DNA from: Burkholderia sp. NRF60-BP8
Lineage (GTDB): Bacteria; Pseudomonadota; Gammaproteobacteria; Burkholderiales; Burkholderiaceae
Length of the DNA: 64,000 nt
NCBI RefSeq assembly: GCF_001522585.2
Contig: NZ_CP013373.1
Coordinates: 558,001-622,000 of the forward strand
Reading direction: 5' to 3'
The notes under the pieces were generated by a model. It saw only the letters and a list, made by a program, of their open reading frames with translations. It did not search any database and was not told the origin of the DNA. Position 1 is the first letter of the stretch, and each line of letters begins with the position of its first letter. This document shows, one piece after another, positions 47,054-55,764 of the stretch. The position numbers and the translations under genes are program-made.

Positions 47054-48253
47054 TTACTGCGTGACCCGTCGCGTGCCGACACGTTGCGATGCGAGCCACA
47101 GCGCGATCAGCACGCCCGACAGCGCGGCGCCCGCGACGCACACGCCGCGCCAGCCGTCGAGGCCGTACGCGACGCTCGCCGCGAACGACCCGAACGCGCC
47201 GCCGATGAAATAGCTCGTCAGGTAGATCGTCGTCACGCGGCTGCGTGCGTTGCCCGCGAGCGCATAGATCACGCTCTGGTTCGAGATGTGCATGCCCTGC
47301 ACGCCGACGTCGAGCAGCAGGATGCCCGCGATCAGCGCCGCGAGCGAATGCGAGCCGGTCGCGATCAGCGCGAACGACGCGAGCACGGCCGCCGCGAACA
47401 GGCCGGTGGCCGCATTGCCGTGGCCGCGATCGACGAGCCGGCCGGCCGACGTCGCCGCGAGCGCGCCGACCGCGCCGACGATCCCGAACAGGCCGATCTG
47501 CCCTTCCGAATAGCTGTACGGCGGTTGGCTCAGCAAAAACGTGAGGCCCGTCCACAGCAGGCTGAAGCACGCGAACACGAGCGCACCGTAGGTCGAGCGC
47601 AGCGCGATCGGCGGCTGCGCGCGCACCAGCGCGACGAGCGACTTCATCAGCGCCGCGTAGTCGACGTGCGCGTCGCGGCGATCCTTCGGCAGCTTCACGG
47701 CGAGCACGGCGGTCAGCGCGAGCACCATCGCGGCGGCGATACCGTACACCGCGCGCCAGCCGAGCCAGTCGGCGATCGCGCCGGCCGCGACGCGCGCGAG
47801 CAGGATACCCAGCAGGAGCCCGCTCATCACGGTGCCGACCGCGCGGCCGCGCGAGCGTGCGTCGGCGAGCGACGCCGCGAACGGCACGAGCAGCTGCGTC
47901 GAACAGGTGACGAAGCCGACCGCGACGTTCGCGACGACGAACATCGTGAAGTTCGTGCTGGACGCGACCGCGATCAGTGCGACGACGTTGAGCATCAGCA
48001 GCCGCACGATCAGCGTATGGCGATTGACCGCGTCGCCGAGCGGGACGATCAGCAGCAGGCTGGCCGCATAGCCGAGCTGCGTCAGCGTGACGAGATAGCC
48101 GAGCTCGGTCGGCGCGCGCCCGAAGCTGTGCGCGATCGCGGCGAGCAGCGGTTGCGCGTAATAGATGTTGCCGATGACGATGCCGCACGCGCATGCGAAC
48201 AGCAGCGTCATGCCGCGGGTGAGGGGAGGGTGATCGTCGTGATGCGGTTCCAT
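47054..48253 (-). CDS. MFS transporter
   Basis: A 399-residue major facilitator protein with about 12 hydrophobic helices. The N-terminal first helix LLFACACGIVIGNIYYAQPL (about 17-36) and loop motif PLGDAVNRHTLIVR (about 72-85, variant of the G-x3-D-R-x-G-R motif A) mark the drug/metabolite exporter branch. The substrate is not known. Start ATG 48253; the frame extends upstream without similarity. It is divergent from the LysR gene at 48567, which probably regulates it. Confidence 0.85.
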   Translation of the reverse strand: MEPHHDDHPPLTRGMTLLFACACGIVIGNIYYAQPLLAAIAHSFGRAPTELGYLVTLTQLGYAASLLLIVPLGDAVNRHTLIVRLLMLNVVALIAVASSTNFTMFVVANVAVGFVTCSTQLLVPFAASLADARSRGRAVGTVMSGLLLGILLARVAAGAIADWLGWRAVYGIAAAMVLALTAVLAVKLPKDRRDAHVDYAALMKSLVALVRAQPPIALRSTYGALVFACFSLLWTGLTFLLSQPPYSYSEGQIGLFGIVGAVGALAATSAGRLVDRGHGNAATGLFAAAVLASFALIATGSHSLAALIAGILLLDVGVQGMHISNQSVIYALAGNARSRVTTIYLTSYFIGGAFGSFAASVAYGLDGWRGVCVAGAALSGVLIALWLASQRVGTRRVTQ

Positions 48254-48538
48254 GGTCGCGAAAGACAGCGGCGCCGGCCGGCGGCACGGGGCCGTCGGTT
48301 GCGCGGGGTGACGGAAATCGGGGGCCGGCGTCGACGGATCGGCGGTGAGCCGAAGCGCGCCGGGCGGATCGCGGCCGGACCCAGATCGGGCGGGCGGCGG
48401 ATCGCCGTGCGGCGGGCGCTGGCAGGGCGGGCCCGGGCGTGCCGCTTCCGTGCGGCGACAGCGGCGCTGCACGCAAGCGGATGTGCGTATGATGCGGGTA
48501 TCGATTCATAGCGTCCAAGACTGGATCGTTATGGTCTC

Positions 48539-48555
48539 TATTGGTAAAACCAATA
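48539..48555. promoter_or_regulatory. Perfect 7-3-7 palindrome TATTGGT-AAA-ACCAATA upstream of the LysR gene
   Basis: A perfect inverted repeat of the form TGGT-N3-ACCA, ending 11 bases before the LysR ATG. This is the shape of FadR/PdhR/GlcC-type (GntR FCD) operators and not of the usual T-N11-A LysR box. Two matching sites occur next to the GntR gene 1.6-1.8 kb away. Confidence 0.55.
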
Positions 48556-48566
48556 CGTTGGTTGCG

Positions 48567-49457
48567 ATGCTTCTCCGTCACATCCGCTATTTCCTGGCCG
48601 TCGCCGAGCAGCGCAGTTTCACGCGCGCGGCCGATGCGCTGCACGTGTCGCAGCCGACGCTGTCGCAGCAGGTCCGTCAGCTCGAGGAAACGCTCGGCGT
48701 GCAGCTGTTCGACCGTTCGGGCCGCACGGTGCGGCTCACCGAATTCGGCGAGGTCTATGCGCGGCATGCGCGCGCCGCGCTGCACGCGCTCGATGCCGGG
48801 CAGCGCGCGCTGCACGACGTCGCCGATCTCGGCAGCGGCTCGCTGCGGCTCGCGATGATGCCGACGTTCGCGGCTTACCTGAGCGGCTCGCTGATCGACG
48901 CATTCCATGCCGACCATCCGAACGTCGCGCTGACGATCGACGCGATGCCGCAGGCGCGCATCGAGGCGCTGCTCGCCGACGACCGGCTCGACGCCGGCTT
49001 CGCGTTCATGCCGCCGCGCGCACCGGACATCGACGCGCTGCCGCTGTGGGACGAGCCGCTCGCGCTGGTGACGGGGCGCACGCACCGCCTCGCGCGCCGC
49101 CGCCGCGCGCTGACGCCGGCCGAGCTCGGCGGCGAGCCGCTGGTGCTGCTGAGCCGCGCGTTCGCGACGCGCGAGCGCATCGACCGGTATTTCGTCGAGC
49201 ACGGCGCGCGGCCGTCGATCGCGATCGAGACGAATACGGTCAGCGCGGTGCTGGAACTCGTGCGGTGCGGCCGGCTCGCGACGGTGCTGCCCGACGCGGT
49301 CGCGCGCGAGAGCGGCGACCTGTGCGCGCTGGAGATCGATCCGCCGCTGCCGACGCGCACGGCCGCGCTGCTCACGCGCAAGGGCGCGTACCGCAGCGTC
49401 GCGGCGCGCGCCTTCATCGAGCGCGTGCTCGCCTATCGCGATTCGTCGGAACGGTGA
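48567..49457 (+). CDS. LysR-type regulator (CynR-like)
   Basis: A 296-residue LTTR. MLLRHIRYFLAVAEQRSFTR with QPTLSQQVRQLEETLGVQLF (about 1-48) forms the winged HTH; the effector domain has LRLAMMPTFAAYLSGSLIDA and ETNTVSAVLELVRCGRLATV. ATG 48567 gives the family start, but ATG 48531 (MVSIGKTNTLVA) is in frame and would place the palindrome at 48539-48555 inside the coding region. Divergent from the MFS gene and convergent with the GntR gene (41 bases). Confidence 0.88.
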   Translation: MLLRHIRYFLAVAEQRSFTRAADALHVSQPTLSQQVRQLEETLGVQLFDRSGRTVRLTEFGEVYARHARAALHALDAGQRALHDVADLGSGSLRLAMMPTFAAYLSGSLIDAFHADHPNVALTIDAMPQARIEALLADDRLDAGFAFMPPRAPDIDALPLWDEPLALVTGRTHRLARRRRALTPAELGGEPLVLLSRAFATRERIDRYFVEHGARPSIAIETNTVSAVLELVRCGRLATVLPDAVARESGDLCALEIDPPLPTRTAALLTRKGAYRSVAARAFIERVLAYRDSSER

Positions 49458-49498
49458 CCGGCGGGCCGGCCGGACGGGCAGGCGGCGGCGCGGGGGAA

Positions 49499-50191
49499 TT
49501 ACGCGCCGGGCGTCGGGAAGAACACGCCCGCGCGCTGCGCGGCGTTCGCGATGTGCGTTTCGATCGCGATGCCGGCGGTGGTCGCATCGCGCGCGATCAG
49601 CGCGTCGACGATCGCGCGGTGCTCGTGCCACGTCGACAGCAGCAGTTCGCGACGATAGAACGGCATGCGCTGGCTTTCCTTCATGATGTCCGCGCTGCTG
49701 CGCAGGATGGACTCGATCGCCGCGTTGCCGGCCAGATGGATGATCCGCATGTGGAAGTCGAAGTCGAGCCGCGAGGCTTCTTCGAGTGCGTTCTCCGTCA
49801 GCGCGACGTGCAGGTCGGCGAGGTTGTCCTCGAACCACGCGATGTCGTCGTCGCTGACCACGCGCGCGGCCATCCGCGCGGCGAAGCCTTCGAGCGCATA
49901 GCGCATCTGGTAGGTGTCGGGCGGCGACGACTGCTCGGCGAATTGCCACGGATGCGCGGCCGACGCCTGCGCGCTTTCGACGTACACGCCCTTGCCCGCG
50001 CGGATGCGCAGCATCCCGAGCGCCTCGAGCGTCGACAGTGCCTCGCGCAGCGACGCGCGGCTGATTTCCAGCTCCTCGGAGAGCTGGCGCTGGGCCGGCA
50101 GCAGGCTGCCGACCGGGTACACGCCTGTCTCGATCCGGTCGCGGATCGTCGCGATGGCGGTGTCGGTCACGGTATGCGGAACATTTTTCAT
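49499..50191 (-). CDS. GntR-family (FadR/FCD subfamily) regulator of the ureide genes
   Basis: A 230-residue repressor-type regulator. Winged HTH about 8-75 with PAQRQLSEELEISRASLREA then LSTLEALGMLRIRAGKGVYV; the C-terminal FCD effector domain (about 90-220) has the helical repeat RYALEGFAARMAARVV, FHMRIIHLAGN and HEHRAIVDALIARD with His residues that could bind metal. ATG 50191 is chosen; the frame runs upstream across its own operator. It is divergent from the DctA-like gene; a palindromic site lies 13 bases upstream of its start, implying autoregulation. Confidence 0.9.
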   Translation of the reverse strand: MKNVPHTVTDTAIATIRDRIETGVYPVGSLLPAQRQLSEELEISRASLREALSTLEALGMLRIRAGKGVYVESAQASAAHPWQFAEQSSPPDTYQMRYALEGFAARMAARVVSDDDIAWFEDNLADLHVALTENALEEASRLDFDFHMRIIHLAGNAAIESILRSSADIMKESQRMPFYRRELLLSTWHEHRAIVDALIARDATTAGIAIETHIANAAQRAGVFFPTPGA

Positions 50192-50204
50192 GGTGTGAAC
50201 GATG

Positions 50205-50219
50205 GCCGGTCTGACCGGC
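50205..50219. promoter_or_regulatory. Operator-like palindrome GCCGGT-CTG-ACCGGC upstream of the GntR gene
   Basis: Perfect 6-3-6 inverted repeat 13 bases upstream of the GntR start, with the same GGT-N3-ACC core and spacing as the site at 50377-50391. Confidence 0.6.
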
Positions 50220-50334
50220 ATTGTAATCCGCCCGCGAGAGGTGCACGACCGCCTACGGGAAAGCCACGATCCGCCCCTTTCCAGGGTGCCGCAAGCCCGT
50301 GCGCGGGGGCGGGAAATCCCTATTTTGTTCGTCC

Positions 50335-50363
50335 TTGACGCCACTATATCGGCTTCCTACTAT
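50335..50363 (+). promoter_or_regulatory. Sigma70-type promoter of the DctA-like transporter and ureide genes
   Basis: TTGACG (50335-50340), 17-base spacer, TACTAT (50358-50363). Transcription would start near 50370, just ahead of the palindrome at 50377-50391. Confidence 0.72.
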
Positions 50364-50376
50364 CCCCCATAACATC

Positions 50377-50391
50377 ACTGGTCTTACCAGT
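50377..50391. promoter_or_regulatory. Operator-like palindrome ACTGGT-CTT-ACCAGT at the transporter promoter
   Basis: Perfect 6-3-6 inverted repeat placed about +7 to +21 from the predicted start, the position expected for repression by the divergent GntR/FCD protein. It matches the FadR-type core TGGT-N3-ACCA. Confidence 0.72.
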
Positions 50392-50432
50392 ATGAACAGA
50401 CGAAACTGCAACCGTTGGATCGGGAGAGCGCC

Positions 50433-51752
50433 GTGTCGAAATTCCTCAATTCGCTGTTTGGCCGGGTAGTCGTCGCATTAATCCTGGGGGTCGCGCTCGG
50501 CGCGTTCTTCCCGCACTTCGCCGAGTCGCTGCGTCCGCTCGGCGACGGCTTCCTGAAGCTCATCAAGATGGTCATCGGCCCGATCGTGTTCTGCGTCGTG
50601 GTCAGCGGCATGGCCAATGCGGGCGACTTGAAGAAGGTCGGCCGGGTCGGCCTGAAGGCGGTCGTCTACTTCGAGGTGATGACGACGCTCGCGCTCGGCA
50701 TCGGGCTCGTCCTTGCCTGGGTCACGCGCCCCGGCGTCGGGATGAACATCGACCTGCGCTCGCTCGACGCGGCGTCGCTGTCGACGTACGCGAAGAACGC
50801 CGAAAGCCTGAAGGACACGGCCGGCTACCTGATGAAGATCATCCCCGAGACGGCGATCGACGCGTTCGCGAAGGGCGACATCCTGCAGATCCTGGTGTTC
50901 GCGGTGCTGTTCGGCTCCGCGCTGTCGCTGCTCGGCGACAAGGCGCAGCGCGTCAATTCGCTGATCGAGGAGCTGTCGCACGTGTTCTTCCGGATCATCG
51001 GCTTCATCATCAAGCTCGCGCCGCTCGGCGTGCTCGGCGCGATCGCGTTCACGACCGGCAAGTACGGCGTCGCGTCGCTCAAGCAGCTCGGCTACCTGGT
51101 CGCGGTGTTCTACCTGAGCTGCTTCGTGTTCGTCACGGTCGTGCTCGGCGCGGTGATGCGGCTCGCGGGCTTCTCCGTGTTCAAGCTGATCCGCTATCTG
51201 CGCGAGGAACTGTCGATCGTGCTCGGCACGGCGTCGTCGGACGCCGTGTTGCCGCAGGTGATGAGCAAGCTCGAATACATGGGCATCAAGGATTCGACCG
51301 TCGGCCTCGTGATTCCGACCGGCTATTCGTTCAACCTCGACGGCTTCTCGATCTACCTGACGCTCGCGGTGCTGTTCATCGCGCAGGCCACCAACACGCC
51401 GCTGTCCACGCACGACCTGATCGTCGTGCTGCTCGTGTCGCTCGTCACGTCGAAGGGCGCGCACGGCATCCCCGGCTCGGCGATCGTGATTCTCGCGGCG
51501 ACGCTGTCGGCGATTCCCGCGATTCCGGTGCTCGGCCTCGTGCTGATCCTGCCGGTCGACTGGTTCGTCGGCATCGCCCGCGCGTTGACCAACCTGATCG
51601 GCAACTGCGTGGCGACAGTGGTGGTCGCCGTGTGGGAGAACGACATCGACCGGGCCCGCGCGAAGCGCGTGCTGAACCGCGAGCTGCGCTACGTGGCCGA
51701 TGCGCCGGGCGGCGCCGCACCGGTCGCCGGCGACCAGGCTCACGCGCTCTGA
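50433..51752 (+). CDS. DctA-like dicarboxylate/cation symporter with altered substrate motif
   Basis: A 439-residue transporter of the DAACS family, close to E. coli DctA along its length. GTG 50433 ([14 protein letters not shown]) has GGGAGAG upstream; a TTG 18 bases earlier is the alternative. Features: [20 protein letters not shown] (about 32-51), hairpin 1 [11 protein letters not shown] (about 264-274), helix 7 [14 protein letters not shown] and helix 8 [10 protein letters not shown]. DctA has TSSSESALP and NLDGT; here the hairpin Ser is Ala (about 267) and the Thr that contacts the substrate carboxylate in this fold is Phe (about 305), while the helix 8 Arg is kept. It heads an operon with allantoicase and ureidoglycolate lyase, so a ureide or ureidoglycolate substrate is possible (inference). 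Confidence 0.88.
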   Translation: MSKFLNSLFGRVVVALILGVALGAFFPHFAESLRPLGDGFLKLIKMVIGPIVFCVVVSGMANAGDLKKVGRVGLKAVVYFEVMTTLALGIGLVLAWVTRPGVGMNIDLRSLDAASLSTYAKNAESLKDTAGYLMKIIPETAIDAFAKGDILQILVFAVLFGSALSLLGDKAQRVNSLIEELSHVFFRIIGFIIKLAPLGVLGAIAFTTGKYGVASLKQLGYLVAVFYLSCFVFVTVVLGAVMRLAGFSVFKLIRYLREELSIVLGTASSDAVLPQVMSKLEYMGIKDSTVGLVIPTGYSFNLDGFSIYLTLAVLFIAQATNTPLSTHDLIVVLLVSLVTSKGAHGIPGSAIVILAATLSAIPAIPVLGLVLILPVDWFVGIARALTNLIGNCVATVVVAVWENDIDRARAKRVLNRELRYVADAPGGAAPVAGDQAHAL

Positions 51753-51856
51753 ACACGCCGCTCGCGCGGCGCGGCTTCCCCGGCCGCACCGCGCGACCGA
51801 ACTTCATGCGACCGGCGCGCCGATGCGCCGGCGCTTGTCAAAAAAATGGAGACGAC

Positions 51857-52864
51857 ATGGCAGCCCCCATCCTCGATCCGAACGCGCCGGCTTTCACGCG
51901 GCGCTACATGAACCTCGCCGACCCGCGCCTGGGCGCGCAGGCGCTCTTCGCCAGCGACGAATTCTTCGCGCCGAAGGAGCGCATGCTGAATCCCGAGCCG
52001 GCCGTGTTCATTCCCGGCAAGTACGACGACCACGGCAAGTGGATGGACGGCTGGGAAACCCGCCGCAAGCGTACGACCGGCCACGACTTCTGCGTGGTCC
52101 GGCTCGCGCGGCCGGGCGTGATCCACGGCGTCGATCTCGATACGAGCCACTTCACCGGCAACTTCCCGCCGGCCGCGTCGATCGAGGCCTGCGCGGTGGG
52201 CGGCGACACGCCGCCGGACGACGCCGCGTGGCGCACGATCGTTCCCGCGACGACGCTGCAGGGCAATGCGCATCACTACGTGAGCGTCGACGATGCGCAG
52301 CCGGTCACGCATCTGCGCGTGAACCTGTATCCGGACGGCGGGCTCGCGCGGCTGCGCGTGTACGGCCAGCCGCAGCGCGACTGGCGCCGCGTGCCGGCCG
52401 GCGAGCTCGTCGATCTCGCGGCGATCGAGAACGGCGGCTATCTGGTGGCCGCGAACAACCAGCACTTCGGCCCGGCCTCGCAGATGCTGATGCCGGGGCG
52501 CGGCGCGAACATGGGCGACGGCTGGGAAACGCGGCGCCGCCGCGAGCCCGGCAACGACTGGGCGATCGTCGCGCTCGCGCGGCCGGGCATCATCCGGCGC
52601 GTCGAGGTCGATACGGCGTTCTTCAAGGGCAATTTCCCCGATCGCTGCTCGCTGCAGGCTGCGCACGTGACGGGCGGCACCGACGACTCGCTCGTCACGC
52701 AGGCGATGTTCTGGGCCGAACTGCTCGGCGAGCAGAAGCTGCAGATGGATCACGTGCACACGTTCGACTCGCTCGCGGCGCTCGGCCCCGTCACGCACGT
52801 GCGGTTCAACATCTTCCCGGACGGCGGCGTGTCGCGCCTGCGTCTGTGGGGCGAGCCGGCTTGA
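51857..52864 (+). CDS. alc: Allantoicase
   Basis: A 335-residue enzyme hydrolysing allantoate to ureidoglycolate and urea. It shows the family's internal duplication: [20 protein letters not shown] (about 63-82) with [10 protein letters not shown], and [20 protein letters not shown] (about 223-242) with [10 protein letters not shown]. Both repeats end in L-R-V/L-x-G-x-P strands ([18 protein letters not shown]). ATG has ATGGAGAC upstream. It follows the DctA-like gene by 104 bases, and its product is the substrate of the next gene. Confidence 0.95.
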   Translation: MAAPILDPNAPAFTRRYMNLADPRLGAQALFASDEFFAPKERMLNPEPAVFIPGKYDDHGKWMDGWETRRKRTTGHDFCVVRLARPGVIHGVDLDTSHFTGNFPPAASIEACAVGGDTPPDDAAWRTIVPATTLQGNAHHYVSVDDAQPVTHLRVNLYPDGGLARLRVYGQPQRDWRRVPAGELVDLAAIENGGYLVAANNQHFGPASQMLMPGRGANMGDGWETRRRREPGNDWAIVALARPGIIRRVEVDTAFFKGNFPDRCSLQAAHVTGGTDDSLVTQAMFWAELLGEQKLQMDHVHTFDSLAALGPVTHVRFNIFPDGGVSRLRLWGEPA

Positions 52865-52878
52865 AGGAGGGCAGCGGC

Positions 52879-53412
52879 ATGAGCGGCACTCCCATCCTGC
52901 GCGTCGAGCGCCTGACCCGCGAAGCGTTCGCGCCGTTCGGCGACGTGATCGCGCTCGAAGGCGCGCGGCATTTCCCGATCAACGGCGGTACGACCGAGCG
53001 CTTTCACGATCTCGCGACGATCGACGTGTGCGCGGACGGCGGCCGGCCGCTCGTCAGCGTGTTTCGCGCGCAGCCGCGTGCGCTGCCGGTCGCGGTCACG
53101 CTGATGGAGCGTCACCCGCACGGCAGCCAGGCGTTCATCCCGCTCGCGGCGGTGTCGCGCTACGCGATCGTCGTCGCGCCGGCCGGCGAATTCCGGCCCG
53201 ACGCGATGCGCGCGTTCCTGGCCGAAGGCTGGCAGGGCGTCAATTATGCGAAGGGTGTCTGGCACCATCCGCTGCTCGCGCTCGACGCGGTCAGCGATTT
53301 CGTGATCGTCGATCGCGGCGGGCCGCAGCCGAACTGCGACGAGATTCCGCTGGAGCGCCCGTGGGCGCTCGATTTCGAGTCGGCCTGCGCGGGCGTCGAA
53401 GGGCTTTCGTAA
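52879..53412 (+). CDS. allA: Ureidoglycolate lyase
   Basis: A 177-residue cupin-type enzyme splitting ureidoglycolate into glyoxylate and urea. Motifs: [18 protein letters not shown] (about 9-26), [13 protein letters not shown] (about 74-86, metal/active-site His), [15 protein letters not shown] (about 116-130) and FVIVDRGG (about 137-144). The ATG has AAGGAGGG 8 bases ahead and lies 14 bases after the alc stop, so the two are tightly coupled. Glyoxylate and urea would feed central metabolism and urease. Confidence 0.93.
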   Translation: MSGTPILRVERLTREAFAPFGDVIALEGARHFPINGGTTERFHDLATIDVCADGGRPLVSVFRAQPRALPVAVTLMERHPHGSQAFIPLAAVSRYAIVVAPAGEFRPDAMRAFLAEGWQGVNYAKGVWHHPLLALDAVSDFVIVDRGGPQPNCDEIPLERPWALDFESACAGVEGLS

Positions 53413-53440
53413 GCATCCCGGGCGCGCGGCACGCTCGCCC

Positions 53441-53483
53441 AAAAAAGCAGACGGCCCGGGCGGCGAGATGCCGGCCGGGCCGT
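53441..53483 (-). terminator. Intrinsic terminator of fur
   Basis: On the minus strand ACGGCCCGG (53483-53475) pairs with CCGGGCCGT (53459-53451) and leads through CTGC into TTTTTT (A-run 53441-53446), 24 bases past the fur stop. Confidence 0.85.
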
Positions 53484-53506
53484 GCTGCGTGCGCGGGTGG
53501 CGCGAG

Positions 53507-53935
53507 TCAGTGCTTGCGGTGCGGGCAGTTCTCGGTCGTGCACGAGCCGTACATCGCGAGCGAATGCTCCTGGAGCCGGAAGCCGCGCTCCTTCGCGATC
53601 GCCTGCTGGCGGCTCTCGATCTCGGCGTCGAAGAATTCCTCGACGCGGCCGCAATCGAGGCACACGAGGTGGTCGTGGTGCGAACCTTCGTTCAGCTCGA
53701 ACACCGCCTTGCCGGATTCGAAGTTGCTGCGCGTGAGCAGGCCGGCCTGCTCGAACTGCGTGAGCACGCGGTAGACGGTCGCGAGCCCGATGTCGAGCTG
53801 CTCGTTGAGCAGGTTGCGGTAGACGTCTTCGGCCGTCAGGTGGCGCACGGGGCTCTGCTGGAAGATCTCGAGAATCTTGAGGCGCGGTAGGGTGGCCTTT
53901 AGCCCGATATTCTTGAGATCCGTCGGATTGGTCAT
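53507..53935 (-). CDS. fur: Ferric uptake regulator
   Basis: A 142-residue Fe2+-dependent repressor of iron uptake genes. N-terminal winged HTH (about 1-83) with [35 protein letters not shown] and [16 protein letters not shown]-terminal dimer/metal domain with [20 protein letters not shown] (about 87-106; His cluster and CxxC) and the C-terminal [11 protein letters not shown] (second CxxxxC). All metal ligands are present. Divergent from bamE, the classical fur-omlA arrangement of betaproteobacteria and pseudomonads, with promoters overlapping in 53936-54076. Confidence 0.96.
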   Translation of the reverse strand: MTNPTDLKNIGLKATLPRLKILEIFQQSPVRHLTAEDVYRNLLNEQLDIGLATVYRVLTQFEQAGLLTRSNFESGKAVFELNEGSHHDHLVCLDCGRVEEFFDAEIESRQQAIAKERGFRLQEHSLAMYGSCTTENCPHRKH

Positions 53936-53953
53936 GGCTAGGCATCCCTAGAG

Positions 53954-53959
53954 TACAAT
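53954..53959 (+). promoter_or_regulatory. -10-like element of bamE in the fur divergent gap
   Basis: TACAAT beside the small dyad CTAGG 53938-53942 / CCTAG 53947-53951. A TTGGTC 20 bases upstream lies over the fur start codon. Confidence 0.45.
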
Positions 53960-54076
53960 GCAGGGCTTCAATGTTACCGGCTTTTCGCCGTTCCAGATAT
54001 ACGCGCGGCCTGCACGCGGGCCAGCACGGTGAAGGAAATGATCCCAGAATCGCTTTCGCACTTTCAGAGGAGTCGC

Positions 54077-54883
54077 ATGCGGAGTGCCATCATCGCTGCC
54101 GCCGCCGTTGTCGCGCTGGCGGGTTGTTCGTCGTACGACAGCGTGACGCAGCGCATTGCGCAGAGCATCACGCCGTATCGGATCACCGTCGTGCAAGGCA
54201 ACTTCGTGTCGCAGGAGAAGGCCGCACAGTTGCAGGTCGGGATGACGCGCGAGCAGGTCCGCGCGCTGCTCGGCACGCCGCTGCTGGCGGACATGTTCCA
54301 CGCGGATCGCTGGGATTACCTTTTCTACTTCAAGCGCGGCTCGACGTCGATCGTCCAGCAGCGCGACCTCGTGGTCAATTTCTCGGGCGATCGCGTGGCG
54401 AGCTGGACCGGCGCCGACAACCTGCCGTCCGAGCTCGACCTGCTGGCCGACATCGACGGCGACCGCGGCGGCAAGAAGGCGAAGGCCGCTGCCGCGGCGA
54501 AGAAGGCGTCCGAAGCCGCCGCCGCGAGCGCCGCGGAGGCTGCCGCTGCCGCGAACCCGGCCGCCAGCCCGGCCACGGTGCCGGCGTCCGCCGCGGCGGT
54601 CGACCAGGATGCGAACGCCCAGGCGGCGCGCGCGGCGAACCGCGCGACCAACCAGGTGTCGGGTCAGGGTTCGGGTTCGCGCCGCTTCACGCCGGCCGCA
54701 CAGGCCTCGGGCGGCGCGCCGGTGCCGGGCGGCCAGCCGCCGGGCGCCGCGCCGGCGATCCAGCCGCAGTTCCAGTTCCATCGTCCGCCGCAGCCGAACG
54801 TGTCGAACGAGGCGTCGCCGCCGGTCGGCCCGCAAGGCTCGGACAACCTGCAGAACCAGCCGCTCACCGCCCCGGCCCAGTAA
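54077..54883 (+). CDS. bamE: Outer membrane assembly lipoprotein BamE (OmlA/SmpA)
   Basis: A 268-residue lipoprotein of the BAM complex. ATG 54077 has AGAGGAG upstream; the frame from 54029 adds unsupported residues. Lipobox ALAGCSSYD (Cys about 19). The SmpA/OmlA domain (about 33-118) shows YRITVVQGNFVSQEKAAQLQ, VGMTREQVRALLGTPLLADM and WDYLFYFKRG. From about 130 onward a long Ala/Lys, then Pro/Gln/Gly-rich low-complexity tail follows, more than doubling the usual length. First gene of the bamE-dapB-exbBD direction, divergent from fur. Confidence 0.92.
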   Translation: MRSAIIAAAAVVALAGCSSYDSVTQRIAQSITPYRITVVQGNFVSQEKAAQLQVGMTREQVRALLGTPLLADMFHADRWDYLFYFKRGSTSIVQQRDLVVNFSGDRVASWTGADNLPSELDLLADIDGDRGGKKAKAAAAAKKASEAAAASAAEAAAAANPAASPATVPASAAAVDQDANAQAARAANRATNQVSGQGSGSRRFTPAAQASGGAPVPGGQPPGAAPAIQPQFQFHRPPQPNVSNEASPPVGPQGSDNLQNQPLTAPAQ

Positions 54884-54948
54884 GCGGCCGGCGTGCGGAA
54901 ACGGGGCGGCATGCGCCGCCCGCCTTTAGACCTGTCGTGTAGAAAGCC

Positions 54949-55746
54949 ATGAAGATTGCGATTGCCGGCGCATCGGGCCGAATGGGCCGGATGCTGATCG
55001 AAGCCGTACTCAACGACGCCGACGCGCAGCTCGTCGGCGCGCTCGACCGCGCCGGTTCGCCGTTCCTCGGCCAGGACGCCGGTGCGTTCCTCGGCAAGGA
55101 CACCGGCGTCAAGCTGACCGACGACCTCGACGCCGTGTTCGCGCAGGCCGACTACCTGATCGATTTCACGCGGCCGGAAGGCACGATGGCCCACATCGAG
55201 GCCGCGCTGCGCCACGACGTGAAGCTCGTGATCGGCACGACCGGCTTCACCGCCGAGCAGAAGGCTGAATTGCAGGCCGCTGCGGCCAAGCTCGGCATCG
55301 TGTTCGCGGCGAACATGAGCGTCGGCGTGAACGTCACGCTGAAGCTGCTCGAATTCGCGGCGAAGCATTTCTCGCACGGCTACGACATCGAGATCATCGA
55401 GGCGCATCATCGCCACAAGGTCGACGCGCCGTCGGGCACCGCGCTGATGATGGGCGAGGCCGTCGCCGGCGCGCTCGGCCGCTCGCTCGACGATTGCGCG
55501 GTGTACGGCCGCCACGGCGTGACGGGCGAGCGCGATCCGTCGTCGATCGGCTTTGCCGCGGTGCGCGGCGGCGACATCGTCGGCGACCACACCGTGCTGT
55601 TCGCCGGGATCGGCGAGCGCATCGAGATCACGCACAAGTCGTCGAGCCGCGTGTCGTACGCGCAGGGCGCGTTGCGCGCGGTCCGGTTCCTGTCGGCGCG
55701 CGGCGCCGGCCTGTTCGACATGCAGGACGTGCTCGGCCTGCGCTGA
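54949..55746 (+). CDS. dapB: 4-hydroxy-tetrahydrodipicolinate reductase
   Basis: A 265-residue enzyme of lysine/diaminopimelate synthesis. NAD(P) loop [17 protein letters not shown] (about 4-20), [14 protein letters not shown] (about 73-86), [10 protein letters not shown] (about 99-108), and the catalytic/substrate region [20 protein letters not shown] (about 149-168). C-terminal [20 protein letters not shown] is typical. ATG 54949 is 65 bases after bamE; exbB follows in 18 bases, so the four genes form one plus-strand cluster. Confidence 0.95.
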   Translation: MKIAIAGASGRMGRMLIEAVLNDADAQLVGALDRAGSPFLGQDAGAFLGKDTGVKLTDDLDAVFAQADYLIDFTRPEGTMAHIEAALRHDVKLVIGTTGFTAEQKAELQAAAAKLGIVFAANMSVGVNVTLKLLEFAAKHFSHGYDIEIIEAHHRHKVDAPSGTALMMGEAVAGALGRSLDDCAVYGRHGVTGERDPSSIGFAAVRGGDIVGDHTVLFAGIGERIEITHKSSSRVSYAQGALRAVRFLSARGAGLFDMQDVLGLR

Positions 55747-55764
55747 CCCCGCGAGGAAACTCCG

